Of a stretch of 64,000 nt of DNA, positions 1 to 12,330 are shown piece after piece. How positions within the stretch are numbered: position 1 is the first letter of the stretch; each line of letters opens with the position of its first letter. The notes beneath the pieces were generated by a model, which did not search any database, had not been told where the DNA came from, and saw only the letters and a list, made by a program, of their open reading frames with translations. The stretch comes from Poecilobothrus nobilitatus. Taxonomy: Eukaryota; Arthropoda; Insecta; Diptera; Dolichopodidae. The DNA is taken from assembly GCA_947095535.1 (NCBI GenBank), contig OX352774.1:68572416-68636415 (forward strand). Reading direction: 5' to 3'. Position numbers and translations under genes: made by a program.

Positions 1-1143
1 AAATCTAGATCGACAAAATTTATGTTTAATTATTTTATAACTGTATGTCGTTAGGATTGTGTTAAACGAATAGATATTCACAGCCTTCAAATTTTTCAAA
101 ATAAAATGTTACATAAGATGATAAATTCTCCCAGATCACCTTCTCGGAGTTTTGCAGTTCCAGTACATCAAAAAGAGTTAGCACATAATTAATGGTTAGT
201 TTTTCAGACTACAATTTTCATTGATCAAAGAGACTCTTTTTGTTTTTAGTGAATTTAAATCATATTGCCATAAAAATACGTTTCGATGATACTCACCACT
301 CTTATTCAAAGGCAAAAAAATAAAAAGGGATATGAAGAAATTTTTGATTTTACTAATTTCGTAAAAGTTATTTGGTCACACAAATTTTTTTTTTTTTTTT
401 TTAGAACTTATGAACCCAAGTTCTTTTTTTCTTGGTTGCTACTTATCTCAATATAATCAAATTACCATTGATGTGATATCGGTCTTTGATAATTTAAACA
501 TGTCTGTATAAAATTTTATACTACACAACTAAAATTTGAAAACTTTTAAAACGTTTTAAAGTGTGAACAGAAATACTTTATCGTCACATCCTGTTCATTG
601 CACGTCGTCATCAAATGGCGTTAATTGAAACTCAAAAATCACATCCAGATTCTTTGATTAAGGCAATTAAACTTATAGAGTTATACCTCATTGATAATTC
701 AATTTTGAAACATCAAAAAAAAAAAAAATAATACGGATAATCTTTGATTTTAATTTTTCTGTTTTTTTTTTTCTTTTTTTTTAATAATTTTGTAACTTAA
801 CCTCTACTCACATGTTATTCTAACTATTGGACAACAATGATTTTATTTTTATTCATGGTTATGTGCAAATATAATTTAATTAACTATACAAAATTTAATC
901 TATTGATTAAAGTATTCCCCCTTTCTTAAAGATTCTACTTTTTTTTTTTTTTTTTTGTTCTTTTGGCTTAAAATTTATTTTTCATTGTATTTAAAAAAAA
1001 AAAAAAAAAAAAACGACAAAAATATAAAATTAATTTTAATCTTAATTATATTATTTTCTATCAACTCCGCCGTATTAAGATTTAAAATTTAAATAAAATA
1101 TCTGAAATATAAAAATCTAAAATCTAATTCAACAATGAAAAAC

Positions 1144-1174
<31 letters not shown>

Positions 1175-3860
1175 ATAGTGAAAAGTTAAATCATTAAATG
1201 TTCTAAATTAGATTACTCTTTCACTAAATAACTAAAAAGAAATTTCTATAGCCTATAATTATAAGTTTCTTTTTCTATTTTGACATTTTCAATTACATAT
1301 TTTTCATAACTATATGTTTTACAGAAATTTTGAAAGGATAACAACACAATAACAAAAATTACATATGTATATATAGTTATAGTCCCTCATCTATAAATGT
1401 TTCAAAAAAAAAAATTCAATAGAATCCAATAAACAATAAAAATATTTACAACAATTTTTTTTTTTTTTTTTTTATTTGTTTATATTGTAAATATAAAATA
1501 TGTCAAAATTAAATCATAACACTCAGCCTACATTTTTATATAAATTTCAATTCAAACTCCCACCAAAAAAAAAAATAAAAATAAAAATTAAAAAAAAATT
1601 CACTTAATTTAGAACGACTCATTGTTGGGATTTTATTATTATTATTATATACATTTGAATCTATAAATTTTTCTTTTTACAAAAAGATGTTTTGTATGGT
1701 GTTACAATGTTGTCAAAAAATTTGTCAAAAAGAAACAATCTTTTGAAAAAACCACATTGCATATACTTATATACATACAATGTAAATACTAAATAGGTAT
1801 AAGTAACCCCTTGTTGCATTAAATTCACCCCCTTACAATCTAATAATAGAGTAATAATAACACATGCATAAGATTTAATATATGTAATCCTTCTATTAAT
1901 CGCTTATGTTAAATTTCTATAGTAGTTATCATCACAATCAAAAATATATATATGTATACTATGCATACAGTGTCGAATAAAAATATATTAACTGCATATT
2001 ATGTTTTCAATTATTTTTTATTTTTGTTAATAATTCAATAATAAAATAATCATTTGGAAGAGTTAAATGTTAACAATCATTTGAAAGAGTTAATAATTAT
2101 CTTGTAACTTATATCAAATTTAACACTTTAACGCACACGTTTAAATTATATTAAGGAAGCCATCTACTCGCCAAAATATGCATTTACACTGAAATAAAAA
2201 CGGAAACTTTTATATTGATTCTTTTTTTTAGATCATATTAAGGGCCTTTCGTGAAATAGATACCTATACATTCTTCTTGTAAGGAGGTATATAATAAATC
2301 CTTAGCCAGCACGGTTTAAGCAAAACTTTTTTATTTTAATACTAAACATTTTCGAATGGGATAATAAAATTTTTAATATTATGTGAAGATTTTTTATTTT
2401 TAAACTTTCAGATTTTTTAAGCTAACAGATCTTAGAGTGTAAAAATCATAAAATCTTAAAATCTGATCTTAAAATTATTATACCCTACTATGAACAGTGC
2501 TTAAAAATTTTTATAAGTTTTTAATATCTAATATCTAAAATGTAATCTCCTAATTTTTCACAAAATAAAGTTTAGAGTACACGATATCAAGTTTGAAGCA
2601 TATTGTCTTAGAAAGTCAAGTTACAGATCGAGAGTTGCAAATTTAGAAGAGTATGTCGCTGGAAAATACATTTTTTTTTTCTTTGTCTATAGCTCGAATA
2701 GTAAAAAACCCATATATTGGTATGTCCTCAGTAATAACCCATAGAACTGTGAAATAATTGCACCAGTTGATTCACGATTTTTAGAGGAAAAACACTGTGT
2801 TCAGTCATTCATCAATGTCAATTTATTAAAATTTATTACAAAAAGTATTAATTAAAAAATATTTTTTACAGTAAAATAAATAAAATAAACTCAAGTTTTA
2901 AGTCACCAAAAAATTCAAACATTTTAAACCGCTAGCACCATTTTGTAAATTACTGTAAATTAAAAGAAGACAAAATCAAAATAAAAAAGTTAAAAAAAAA
3001 TCATTGATAACTCAACGGGAAAACCACATTACAATATGAAGTAACTTCCTCTCAATAAAATATCCTTCAACAAGGATATACATAATACTAGTCACGTGTT
3101 TCAGTCAAAATAAAATTCAAAGATTTTATTGCCAAATTATTAAATCGTTTTTTTTTTTTTGTCTCATCTAACAAAAATTGGGCAATTCGTTCCCGTTATA
3201 TATAAAATGGTATGAAAATCAGGAAAGTCAGAGTTCGAACATTTTTGTTATCCCTATTTTTTATTTTTAGTTTTGAAAAAAAAAAAGAGGGTTAAAAATA
3301 AATCCACCCACAGAATTATATGGTCGTTTGAAGAGTAAATTAAATTATTACCTTCTCTATTGATGCACCAATCCTACTACGATATTATTTATATATACAA
3401 AATAAGAGATGAATATTAAATTAATATATGTATATTTGATTATCCTTTTCAAATAAAAATTTATATAATATTATTCAAAAAGAGATCCTGAATAATTATT
3501 TGTTATAAATATAAAAAAAAAAAAAAAAAAAAAACAAAGAAAAGTAAAATTTATTTTATAAATTGAAAAATTAATCTGAATTCATGCAAAAATTTTATTT
3601 TTTTTTGAATTTATTAATTTTATAAAATAATTAAATTTGAAATTTAAATTTTTACTTTTTTCAATTATTCAATTTTTTCTTTCTATATTCATTATTCTTA
3701 ACAGAAAATGGTTTGATTCCGCGAAAAATTTTTGGTTAAGTTCAAAATGTTTTAAATAAGAAAGGGCTCAACAAAAAAAAAAAAATTAAAGAAAGTAGTT
3801 GAAATTATCTTTAGAAATGCCTTATCCGGTAGTTGATTTTAAAAAGTTATATGATAATAT
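1..3860. other. AT-rich noncoding DNA
   Basis: No reading frame here looks coding. The stretch consists of homopolymer A and T tracts (for example near 380-400, 940-955, 993-1012 and 3511-3533) and low-complexity AT sequence. I see no exon with splice sites and no clear transposon end. Confidence 0.6.
1149..1174. repeat. (TATG)n microsatellite
   Basis: About six uninterrupted copies of the tetranucleotide TATG/GTAT. Shorter runs of the same motif recur through the window (for example near 15895, 22700, 43690 and 58300), a pattern common in fly genomes. Confidence 0.85.
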
Positions 3861-3899
3861 TCAAAGAGCATCTTCATAGAACACTAAATTCAGCAGTTA

Positions 3900-4760
3900 T
3901 CAAAACTAAAACTGAAGATTTTGGTTTGTTGACGAGGGCCGATGAACATTTTAGAGTCATCCAGAAAAAGTGCACGTGATTATTCTGGATCGTATTTAAC
4001 TTTAACCAACCAAAAACATCCCCTTTTAAACCAGGCTTGAGATCTTTAATAGAAATGTACAGTTTGACTGTAATGGGTAAGAAAATTTGGAGGGACATTT
4101 TGAAGGAATGTCAATGTACATATAAATTTTGGAAATAAATGCTATTTCTCTATTTAAAGAATCCTTCAAACAAGCTACATTTTTTTTGAACCAAAGATTA
4201 GGAACAGAAAAACATTAGTTACATACGTGATACCAGAAAAATATCACTTATGTATAATTACACATAGTAGAAATGAGCAATTGCAGCCCCTCTATAACAG
4301 TACGTTGTAATTTTTAGAGAGGTGGCGTCAGTGATTTTATTTCATTTGAACAACTGTCATTACCTACACGATAAGAACGAAAAAGAGCTCTAATATTACC
4401 ACGGATGTTAAGGGGATTGGGAGTATTAGTTTCAACGGGGTCATCAATAAAACTTTTAAACTTAATCAAGGTAATTTCAAAGAAGTAAATGAGACGCCAG
4501 TTCATATATGTGAATTTTTTTCCATCGTACGTTGCATATCAGCTTTATAGATATTAATCAAGTCCCTGGAAGAACAATTTGATCTGCACGACTGCACCTA
4601 AATCGAAACATTTAGCAGTACCGTTCGCTATATCAAAAATATGACCATATGATCTCATATTTAATGAAAACTAAAATGAAATTGTTGAATGAAGGTATAA
4701 AACTGACTACACTTCACCGCAATGCGAAATTTAGCGGAAATTATTTTTATTTGTATTCGG
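3900..4760. repeat. Dispersed repeat copy 1 with eroded coding potential
   Basis: The part at 3990-4110 (ACTTTAACCAACCAAAAAC, then CCCTTTTAAACCAGGCTT, then a TTTAATA..ATGTACAGTTTG block) recurs in degenerate form at 35430-35640 and 59140-59260, in the same order and spacing. Downstream, 4310-4700 read on the minus strand contains short open stretches such as FDIANGTAKCFDL, and copy 3 has the matching IFDIPRDAVKCFDFF at about 59630. This suggests decay of a once-coding mobile element. The family is not recognised. Confidence 0.5.
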
Positions 4761-6420
4761 GCATTCAGCCTCTTTTTTCTATAAATAGAGTATTTTATAA
4801 CCATTAAACATATTTTCAATTATGACACCTAGAACTTAAAAATGAAATGAAAAAGCAAAAGTATCAATTGTTTAAAAAATATTTAAAAGTAAAGGAAATA
4901 TTTTAAATTATAAAAATTCTCATTTCTAAATAAAACACCAGAAGATAGTATTATAGTTACTGCATGATTATACATCACGTAAAAAACTATATATTTTATT
5001 ACCATAAAAAAAAAAGGTTAGCGCCATTAAAATTCTTTAAATTCCTAACAATATTTTTATATTCTAATTTTTCAAATAATGAAAAAAAAAAATGAATCCC
5101 TTATTAAAATCCTATTACCTTGCAATTAACCTTTGCTATTTTTTTTGTTTTTTGTCTTAAAATTATTGCTTATTTGTATTACACAAAGTTTTACACACAT
5201 ACATATAACATAATTTCCTCAATTTCTTTAAACAATCGCGGGGAAAATGTAATTAAAGTAGAGTCCAAAAATAGTCTTACAAACTTAGGAATTCCATATC
5301 TTTTTTTTTAATCTATAGCTGTGTCTACAGTGCATTTCATAATTACAATGTAGTACCTATTCATTTTTAAAATATTTATAAATGAAGAATTGAAATGGGG
5401 TTTAGGATGGTTTTTTATATTTTGAATATAAAATTTTATTCAAAAAATGTTGTTAGATCCTATATAAAGACGTCCAATGAAACACAGGTAACATGTAAAC
5501 ATTTCTTTGAAAGTATTTTTACTATAGATTATATTTCATGAATAAGTTTTTTATTTTTAAAGTTAATTTATTTTTTTTTTTTTGTAATATCTACTAAAAA
5601 GTTTCCATTGTAGATTTTACACACTTTTAATTATTGCATCCTAAAATTTTAAGATAAACTTTTGCTTTCTAATATATAATTTCAAATCTATATTTTAAAA
5701 ATCATCAATTAATCTATAGATAAACTCTAGTATTTTCACAATCACCACTCTAATTAAATTAATTTTTTTTTTCTATTTCAAAAATTAACGAATGCATTAT
5801 AAATATTAAACGCACTGTGTAATAGAGGTACTAATCTTTGGGAAAAGTTGACATAGAAATATTAGTGTAATACTGATTAAAAAAAAAAAAAAAATTTTCA
5901 AATATATGTAATAGAGTAAAAAATTCCCACAATTTCACTTATTTGAACAACAAAATCTTAAAATTGAAATTTTCAAAATTTTTTTGTTTTTATTTTTTTT
6001 TAAGAAAAATAAAAATCAACTGAAACATTTTTTTTGTCCATTCAGTTAAAATGAATTAATCATAAGCCATTTTTTAAAAGTTTTTAACTTTTAACAAAAA
6101 CTTTTCTGAAATTATTTTTCTTTAATTTAATATACAGTGTGAACAAGTTGCCCCTTATGACTGCCCTAATCAATCAAAAACAAATAATTTTTCAAAAAAA
6201 TGAACGTTTAAAATCAAAAAAAAAAGAAAAAAAAGGAAAAACCAAAAAAAAAAAAAAACTTTAGTATTTCCAATCTCGCACTTAAGGTGATGATTGATAT
6301 TCACCAATAAATTTTCAAAAATCAACCTACGAAAAAAAAAAAATTGAAAAAAAAAATCTTCTTAAATTCATCATCAGAATGATCATCTCTTTCTTTTTTT
6401 TTATCATTAAAAGAAATTTT
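4761..6420. other. AT-rich noncoding DNA
   Basis: Only A/T tracts and low-complexity sequence. No exon, RNA gene or element end was recognised. Confidence 0.55.
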
Positions 6421-6424
6421 AACA

Positions 6425-6665
6425 CTTTAAGTCCCATTTGTATTACTGGTGAACATTATCCGAATTCTCCAGCAGGCCGTGATATATTCAACAGTCATGG
6501 ACACAAAGTTTTAACTTTGGTTTAGTTTTATGTTCATGGACTGCTGGGACAGTTGATAAACAATTTGTTGACTTAATGCAAATTTACGTCAATGTTATAT
6601 AGATGAACGTGGAAATCAAAGTGTTAAAGTTCTTTACATTAAAATACATAATATGAAATGAGTAC
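6425..6665 (+). pseudogene. Frame-broken coding-like remnant, family unknown
   Basis: Three short stretches of protein-like sequence run consecutively on the plus strand in different frames. The first is about 6431-6524 and contains ITGEHYPNSPAGRDIF and NSHGHKVLTL. The second is about 6523-6600 and contains LVLCSWTAGTVDKQFVDLM. The third is about 6597-6659 and contains YIDERGNQSVKVLYIKI, ending at a TGA. Composition is less AT-biased than the flanks and residue use looks real. Two frame changes are needed to join the pieces, so this is probably a dead gene or transposon fragment rather than a live exon. I do not recognise the family. Confidence 0.35.
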
Positions 6666-6946
6666 TCGACATATTTAGTAAACTAAAATCAAATGAACAA
6701 CAGATAAAGGTGCAAAAGGAATAAGTTGTTAATCATATATACTAAAAAAATTTTACATCTAATGAATCATCCATCCATCTATTCTATATAATATGTAAAT
6801 ATATATTTAGGTATTTTCAAAATTTAAAAAAAATAAATAAAAATTCAATTTAACCATTTATGTATTTTTACCTGTATTCGTCGTATATAAACATTTTCAT
6901 TATTTTGTTTAAAAAGAATTCCAAAAGTCCTGAAATGAATTATGAT

Positions 6947-7053
<107 letters not shown>

Positions 7054-7099
7054 TGGATAGTTATTATATTATGGTACATAATATATAACAATTGATTTG

Positions 7100-7855
7100 A
7101 AGGTGTTTCTGTTTGTTATTCGAGTTATTCATCAATGGAATCATCAACGAGCCAACTTGGGTCCGTTTTTAGTTTTTTTGTTTTTGTTTTTGTTTTTTTT
7201 TCTTTTTTGAACAACATACAAAAAAAAAGGTCGAAATGTATTTAGATTTTGTTTATTATTTTTTTGAACTTTAGCATTTTTTTTTAAAGTTAGTTAAAGC
7301 GCACCTCTTGGTATTTTCAATTGTTCAGCCTTATATAAATTTATTTTATTTTTTTTCAATTAATTAAAAAAAAAAAAACAGTTTGGTTTTGAGGTTTTAA
7401 TTTTGAAAAGTAAATTTAGGTGAAAAAAATTATTTTTTTTTTTTTTTTTTAAATCTAAACATAATAAATTGTTTATTTAATGAAAGTATTCTTCATTATT
7501 TTTATACTAACAAATAGCTACACATATATACTTAAAAGGCGAGAAAATTTATGTAGACTCTGTTTTTTTTTTTTTGGTTTAATTAATTGAAAAAAAGCCA
7601 AAAGATTTTTTAATGTTTAAGGTTTAGGAATATTTTTTAACTATTATTTGTTAATTAAAACAAATGAGGAAAATTTAAAAACGGTTAAAAAGAAATTTTA
7701 TTAAAAACTTTTGAAATAATTTGCACATTTAATTAAAAATTTAATTTAAATTCATTTAGAATAATTTTGTATCTTATATACCTATAGTAAAATTTTTATG
7801 ATTTTTAATTATTATTTTTTTTTTAATCCATGTATCATAAACCTGTAAATACAAT
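7100..7855. other. AT-rich noncoding DNA
   Basis: Homopolymer-rich sequence without recognisable genes or element ends. Confidence 0.55.
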
Positions 7856-9058
7856 AATTCTCTCGGTGAGGTGTCATAAAGCCATATGTCATAAAGCTAT
7901 ATTTTTAAAATAGACCCATTCAAATGAGTCTTAAAGCCATATGGTGTTATGTCTCATTCGATTAAAAATATTTTAAAAGAAAAACTATTAAACTCTAGAA
8001 TCCAACACTAAAATCCCTTCTAATTCAGAATATCGCATATACATATATGTAAATATTCTGAAAAAGAGGAAATATCCTGATTTTGTAACCAAATATATAA
8101 TCCCTCTTAATTGGCAATCTCTTTTATACATAATATTATGTAAATATTCAGGAAAAAGGAAAATACCCTGATTTTTTAACCAACTCTAAAATATCTCTAA
8201 GTCAAAATTTCGCATATAAATATATATCTATATATAAATATTCTGGAAAAGGGGAAATACCCTGATTTTGTAACCAACTCTAAAATCCCTCCTCAATATC
8301 ACATAAATTATCCAATATATATTTTCAAAAGGTTTCAAACAATTTTCTATCACCAAGGTACGACCTTCACGGCGCTTTCTTCGAGCCACTCTTCACTACT
8401 CTCTCAGCCCTTCCCTTCACAACTCCTTTTGCACTTCCCTTGAAGGATTGGGACCTTCTGCCTCAGAATGCGGACACGAGGGCAGCAGCCCTCATTCCTT
8501 CAAAACAATTTTTTTTGGTTTTTATAAAAATGCCTAAATTTTCACAAAATTTATTATTATTTTTCACAGTCAGAATTTAATATTTTTCGTATGAAAATCT
8601 GAAACGTTTTTTTTTACTCCCATGATTTCAAATTCTTTGTTCTGTACAAATGAGAACCCTTTTCCAGGTTCTACCTATATAGGTATCTATTTGGAGGAAT
8701 TTTATAGTCGGTTACGAAACCAGGGTAGTCTCTTTTTCCAGAATCTTTACATATATATATTCTAAAAAAAGCGGATATCCTGATTTTGTAACCAACTTTT
8801 TGTAAAATTTTTCCTAAGAATTTTCTTTCATACATATTTCAGCACCAAAGCTTTTGCAAACATTTATCAACGACAATCAAACAACAATTATATAAAAAAA
8901 AAATATATTTGAATCAGAGAATCATTTAATTATGGCTTTATGACACAAAATGCTTTATAAAAATATGGCTTTATGACCCATTCAAATGAGTCATAAAGCC
9001 ATATTCGTGAAATATGACTTTACGACTTATGGCTTTTTGACACCCCACCAATTCTCTC
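7856..9058. mobile_element. 1.18 kb TIR element with 9-bp target duplication
   Basis: The 9-mer AATTCTCTC occurs directly at 7856-7864 and again at 9050-9058. Between them the element begins GGTGAGGTGTCATAAAGCC and ends GGCTTTTTGACACCCCACC, an imperfect terminal inverted repeat. The subterminal parts repeat the motif GTCATAAAGCCATAT in both orientations over roughly 100 bp at each end (7875-7950 and 8930-9045). The interior has no transposase. It holds about three tandem units of ~110 bp (8040-8310) sharing CCTGATTTTGTAACCAACTC, a partly inverted copy near 8710, and a GC-richer insert. An 8-9 bp duplication would suit a nonautonomous hAT- or Mutator-type element; the superfamily is not settled. 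Confidence 0.8.
8355..8505. other. GC-rich island inside the TIR element
   Basis: About 150 bp that is much richer in C and G than anything nearby, with repeated CTTCCCTT/CACTACTCTC-like motifs. The plus-strand frame starting at 8359 stays open through the island to a TAA in the AT-rich flank (near 8535), but there is no obvious start or known domain. It may be captured foreign or host sequence carried by the element. Confidence 0.45.
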
Positions 9059-10123
9059 AATATACAGTTATAATACGCATAATATACCATATAAATTTAA
9101 AACGCGGTTCTTCTTCGAGTTTTGTTTTAAGAAGAGTTTTGTTTCTTAAAAGCAGTAGACTGGCACAAGTATTATAAATGTTATAACTGGAGGCAAAATC
9201 TACAATATGTTGTAACAGGGAAAACACAATATATCTACATCAAAAGGTCGCAGTGTTATTTAAACCCCTTAAATAACAATGTACAATGTACATAGTATAT
9301 GTCGAAATTTGCGGACTTTAATACTTATCCTTTAATTAACTCGTTATTAGAAAATTATAAAAAAACCCGATGGACTGCCGTTTAATTTTTGGTTTTTGTA
9401 CTTAATCGAATTTGACATATAACTCAAAGGAAATCTGCATTTGAATAAACCACTCAACAGTATTTCATCAGTGCCCATTAACTAAAATATAAAATAAATT
9501 TTTAGAAATAATTAATAATTATATTAAAGCGCACATTTTTCAAAAAACAAGTTTAAAATACTGCCACTTGGAAAAATGTATAACTCTTTTAGAATTTTTC
9601 ATATAAGAAAAATATGAAAAATTATAAAGAAACAAAATTTAAAAATTATAAATTATACAAAATGCTAAGAAACTCTGAGATCAGTGTGAACATTTATTTT
9701 CTATTTTCATTTTTATTAGTATGCAACAGCATGCCAACGAAGATAGGTCCACGTCGCTTTCTTTGATGAAAGTTTTTCTTTAAAACTTAATTTATGAATG
9801 AAAAGTTAAAATTAATCCACATTTTTCTTTTACAGCTTTTATTTTTACTCCAAATTATGTTTTTCTTAAAAAAAAAAATTAATTTTTCTAATCAGAACTA
9901 GAAGGACGGTCAAAAATACTAATTTTTCATACAAAATTTGAATTTTTGGGGCTTTCTTAAAAAAAAAAAATGAGAATTTCTCTCTCTACACTATTGCCTG
10001 ACAATATAACCAGCAGAGCTGAGATATATACATTTAAAATTAAATCTTTTTGAAATTTTAAGGGTCTGTAGCTCTGTAAAGGGTGGAACATACATAAAAA
10101 ATTTGTTGTACCACATTAATTGT
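9059..10123. other. AT-rich noncoding DNA
   Basis: No gene seen. Near 10065-10090 there is a degenerate copy of the GTAGCTC(C/T)GTAA..GGGTGG motif found in the large inverted repeat at 23.2-26.8 kb. Confidence 0.5.
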
Positions 10124-12330
10124 TATACCCTACACCTAAAGTATAGGGTATATTAACTTTGGTATGGTGTTTGTAACCACCAAAAGGAAGCGAGTTAGGT
10201 ATAGACATGTATATATATTCTGAATCAGGATCACCGCCGGAGTCGATTTAGCGATGTCCGTCCGTCCGTCCGTCCGTACGCACGATAACTCAAAAAATAA
10301 TGATGCTATCTTTATGAAATTTATATAGTAGGTTACTAATTACGAAAGAAAGGCTAAGTTCGAATCTGGACAAAATCCGTCCATGGGTTCGGATTCTGGA
10401 AGCTTCCGATGATTCCGGGCTTTTGGAGATAATCTCCGCAAACGAGATTATCTCCAAAAGCAACAAAGATAGAACCTTCAAATTTTGTACAATGATGTTT
10501 CTTCCCGTTCGATTTATGTCTCTGAAATTTAAGAGGATTTGGTCCATGGGTTTGGGTTTTGGAAGCTTCCGAACGAGCACCAGAGCAAATGAGATTATTT
10601 CCAAAACCAACAAAGATAGAACCTTTAAATTTTGTACAATGATGTTTCTTCCCGTTCGATTTATGTCTCTGAAATTTAAGAGGATTTGGTCCATGGGTTT
10701 GGGTTTTGGAAGCTTCCGAACGAGCACCAGAGCAAATGAGATTATTTCCAAAACCAACAAAGATAGAACCTTTAAATTTTGTACAATGATGTTTCTTCCC
10801 GTTCGATTTATGTCTCTGAAATTTAAGAGGATTTGGTCCATGGGTTTGGATTTGGAAGCTTCCGAACGAGCACCAGAGCAAATGAGATTATCTCCAAAAC
10901 CAACAAAGATATAACCTTTAAATTTGCAGGGTGGTGTTCTTTCATGTTTTATTTAAGTCTCTGAAATGTGAGAAGATTTGGTCCATGGGTTCGGGTTTTG
11001 GAAACTTCCGATCGAGCCCCAGAGCAAACGAGATTATCTCCAAAACCAATAAAGATCGAACCTTTAAATTTTTTATAATGATGTTTCTTCCAGTTTGATT
11101 TATGTCTCTAAAATTTAAGAGGATGTGGTCCATGGGTTTGGATTTTGGAAGCTTCCGAACGAGCCCCAGAGCAAATGAGATTATCTCCAAAAACAACAAA
11201 TATATAACCTTTAAATTTGGCCGAATGGTGTTTTTTCATGTTTGATTTAAGTCTCTGAAATTTGAGAGGATTTGGCCATGGGTTTAAATTTGAAAGAATT
11301 TGAACCGTGGATTCGAATTTTGGAAGCTTCCGAACGAGCCGCAGAGCAAATGAGATTATATCCAATACGAACAAAGGTAGAACCTTTGAATTTGGTACAA
11401 TGGTGTTCTTTCGTGTTTGATTTATGTCTCTGAAATTTAAGAGGATTTGGTCCATGGGTTTGGTTTTGGAAGCTTCCGAACGAGCCCCAGAGCAAATGAG
11501 ATTATCTCCAAAACCAATAAAGATATAACCTTTACTTTTGGCATAATGGTGTTCTTTCATGTATGATTTAGGCCTCTGAAATTTGAGAGGATTTGGTCCT
11601 TGGGTTCGGATTTTGAAAGCTTCCGAACGAGCCTCAGAACAAATGATATTATCTCCAAATGCAACAAAGATATAACCTTTAAATTAGGCAGAATGGTGTT
11701 CCTTCATGTTTGATTTATGTTTCTGAAATTTGTGAGGATTTGGTCCATGGGTTCAAATCTTGGAAGCTTCCGGACGAGCCCCAGAGCAAACGAGTATATC
11801 TCCACAACCAACAAAGATAGAACTTTTATTTTTAGTACAAAGGTGTTCTGTTATGTTTCTTTTTCTGTAAAATTGGAAACTGACATTTGAAAGAATTTGA
11901 ACCATGGGTTCGTATTTTGGAAACTTCCGGACGAGCACAAGAGCAACGAGCATATCTCCAAAACCAACAAAAGTGGAACCTTTAAATTTAATACAATGGT
12001 GTTCTGGCAAGTTTTCTTTATGTTCCTGAGATGGATTCGATGAATTGGAGTGGCAATTCGGGTAGCTGACACAAACATCCCAAGGACTACCAATCTTCGA
12101 AAATAATTAAGATAGAAACTTAAAATTTTATACAAGGGTGTCAAGCATATCCCAAGCGGATGCCTCTTTTACGTTCTTAAAATTCGAGTTGAATAAGACA
12201 GAAAAGGGAAGAAGTTCAAGCAGCTGCCAAAAACACTTATGGATTTTTAATTTAATTCGAATTATTCAGGTGTAGGGTATTAATAAGTCGGTTGCATCGA
12301 CTTACTGTTACATTTACTTGTTTTAATTTT
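10124..12330. mobile_element. Mini-me/DINE-like element with internal tandem repeats, copy 1
   Basis: Left end TATACCCTACACCTAAA at 10124 and right end AGGTGTAGGGTATTAA at about 12269-12284 are inverted. Just outside the right TIR is a hairpin TAAGTCG..CGACTTA (12284-12304), and the sequence continues to about 12320, shared in inverted form with the copy at 53.6 kb. A (GTCC)n block at 10258-10277 follows a short TATATATA run near 10210. This arrangement, a TA-rich stretch then GTCY repeats near a TATACCC end, resembles dipteran mini-me/DINE (Helentron-related) elements. The last ~320 bp (12010-12284) match the right end of the 54 kb copy closely. No protein is encoded. Confidence 0.7.
10380..11980. 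repeat. ~147-bp tandem repeat array, about 11 units
   Basis: The anchor GGAAGCTTCCGAACGAGC (variants allowed) falls at 10561, 10708, 10854, 11000, 11147, 11322, 11468, 11615, 11762 and 11919. The spacing is 146-147 bp apart from two longer steps of 175 and 157. Units share blocks such as GAGATTATCTCCAAAACCAA, AAAGATAGAACCTTTAAATT and TTTGGTCCATGGGTT. The first three or four units are nearly identical, so they were homogenised or amplified recently, while later units are more diverged. Because 147 is a multiple of three, open frames run through several units in more than one frame on both strands. I regard those as artefacts. Confidence 0.95.

Noticed and set aside
3874..4505. Open frames of 63-74 codons on the minus strand as host genes
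   Set aside because: They fall in a repeat present three times in the window, with broken frames in each copy.
10380..11980. CRISPR-like or other regularly spaced array
   Set aside because: Units are contiguous tandem repeats without unique spacers, in a eukaryotic context.
10290..12144. Several 80-180 codon open frames on both strands
   Set aside because: They lie in the ~147-bp tandem array. The period is a multiple of three, so any frame free of stops in one unit stays open in the next, and the peptides simply repeat every 49 residues in several frames.
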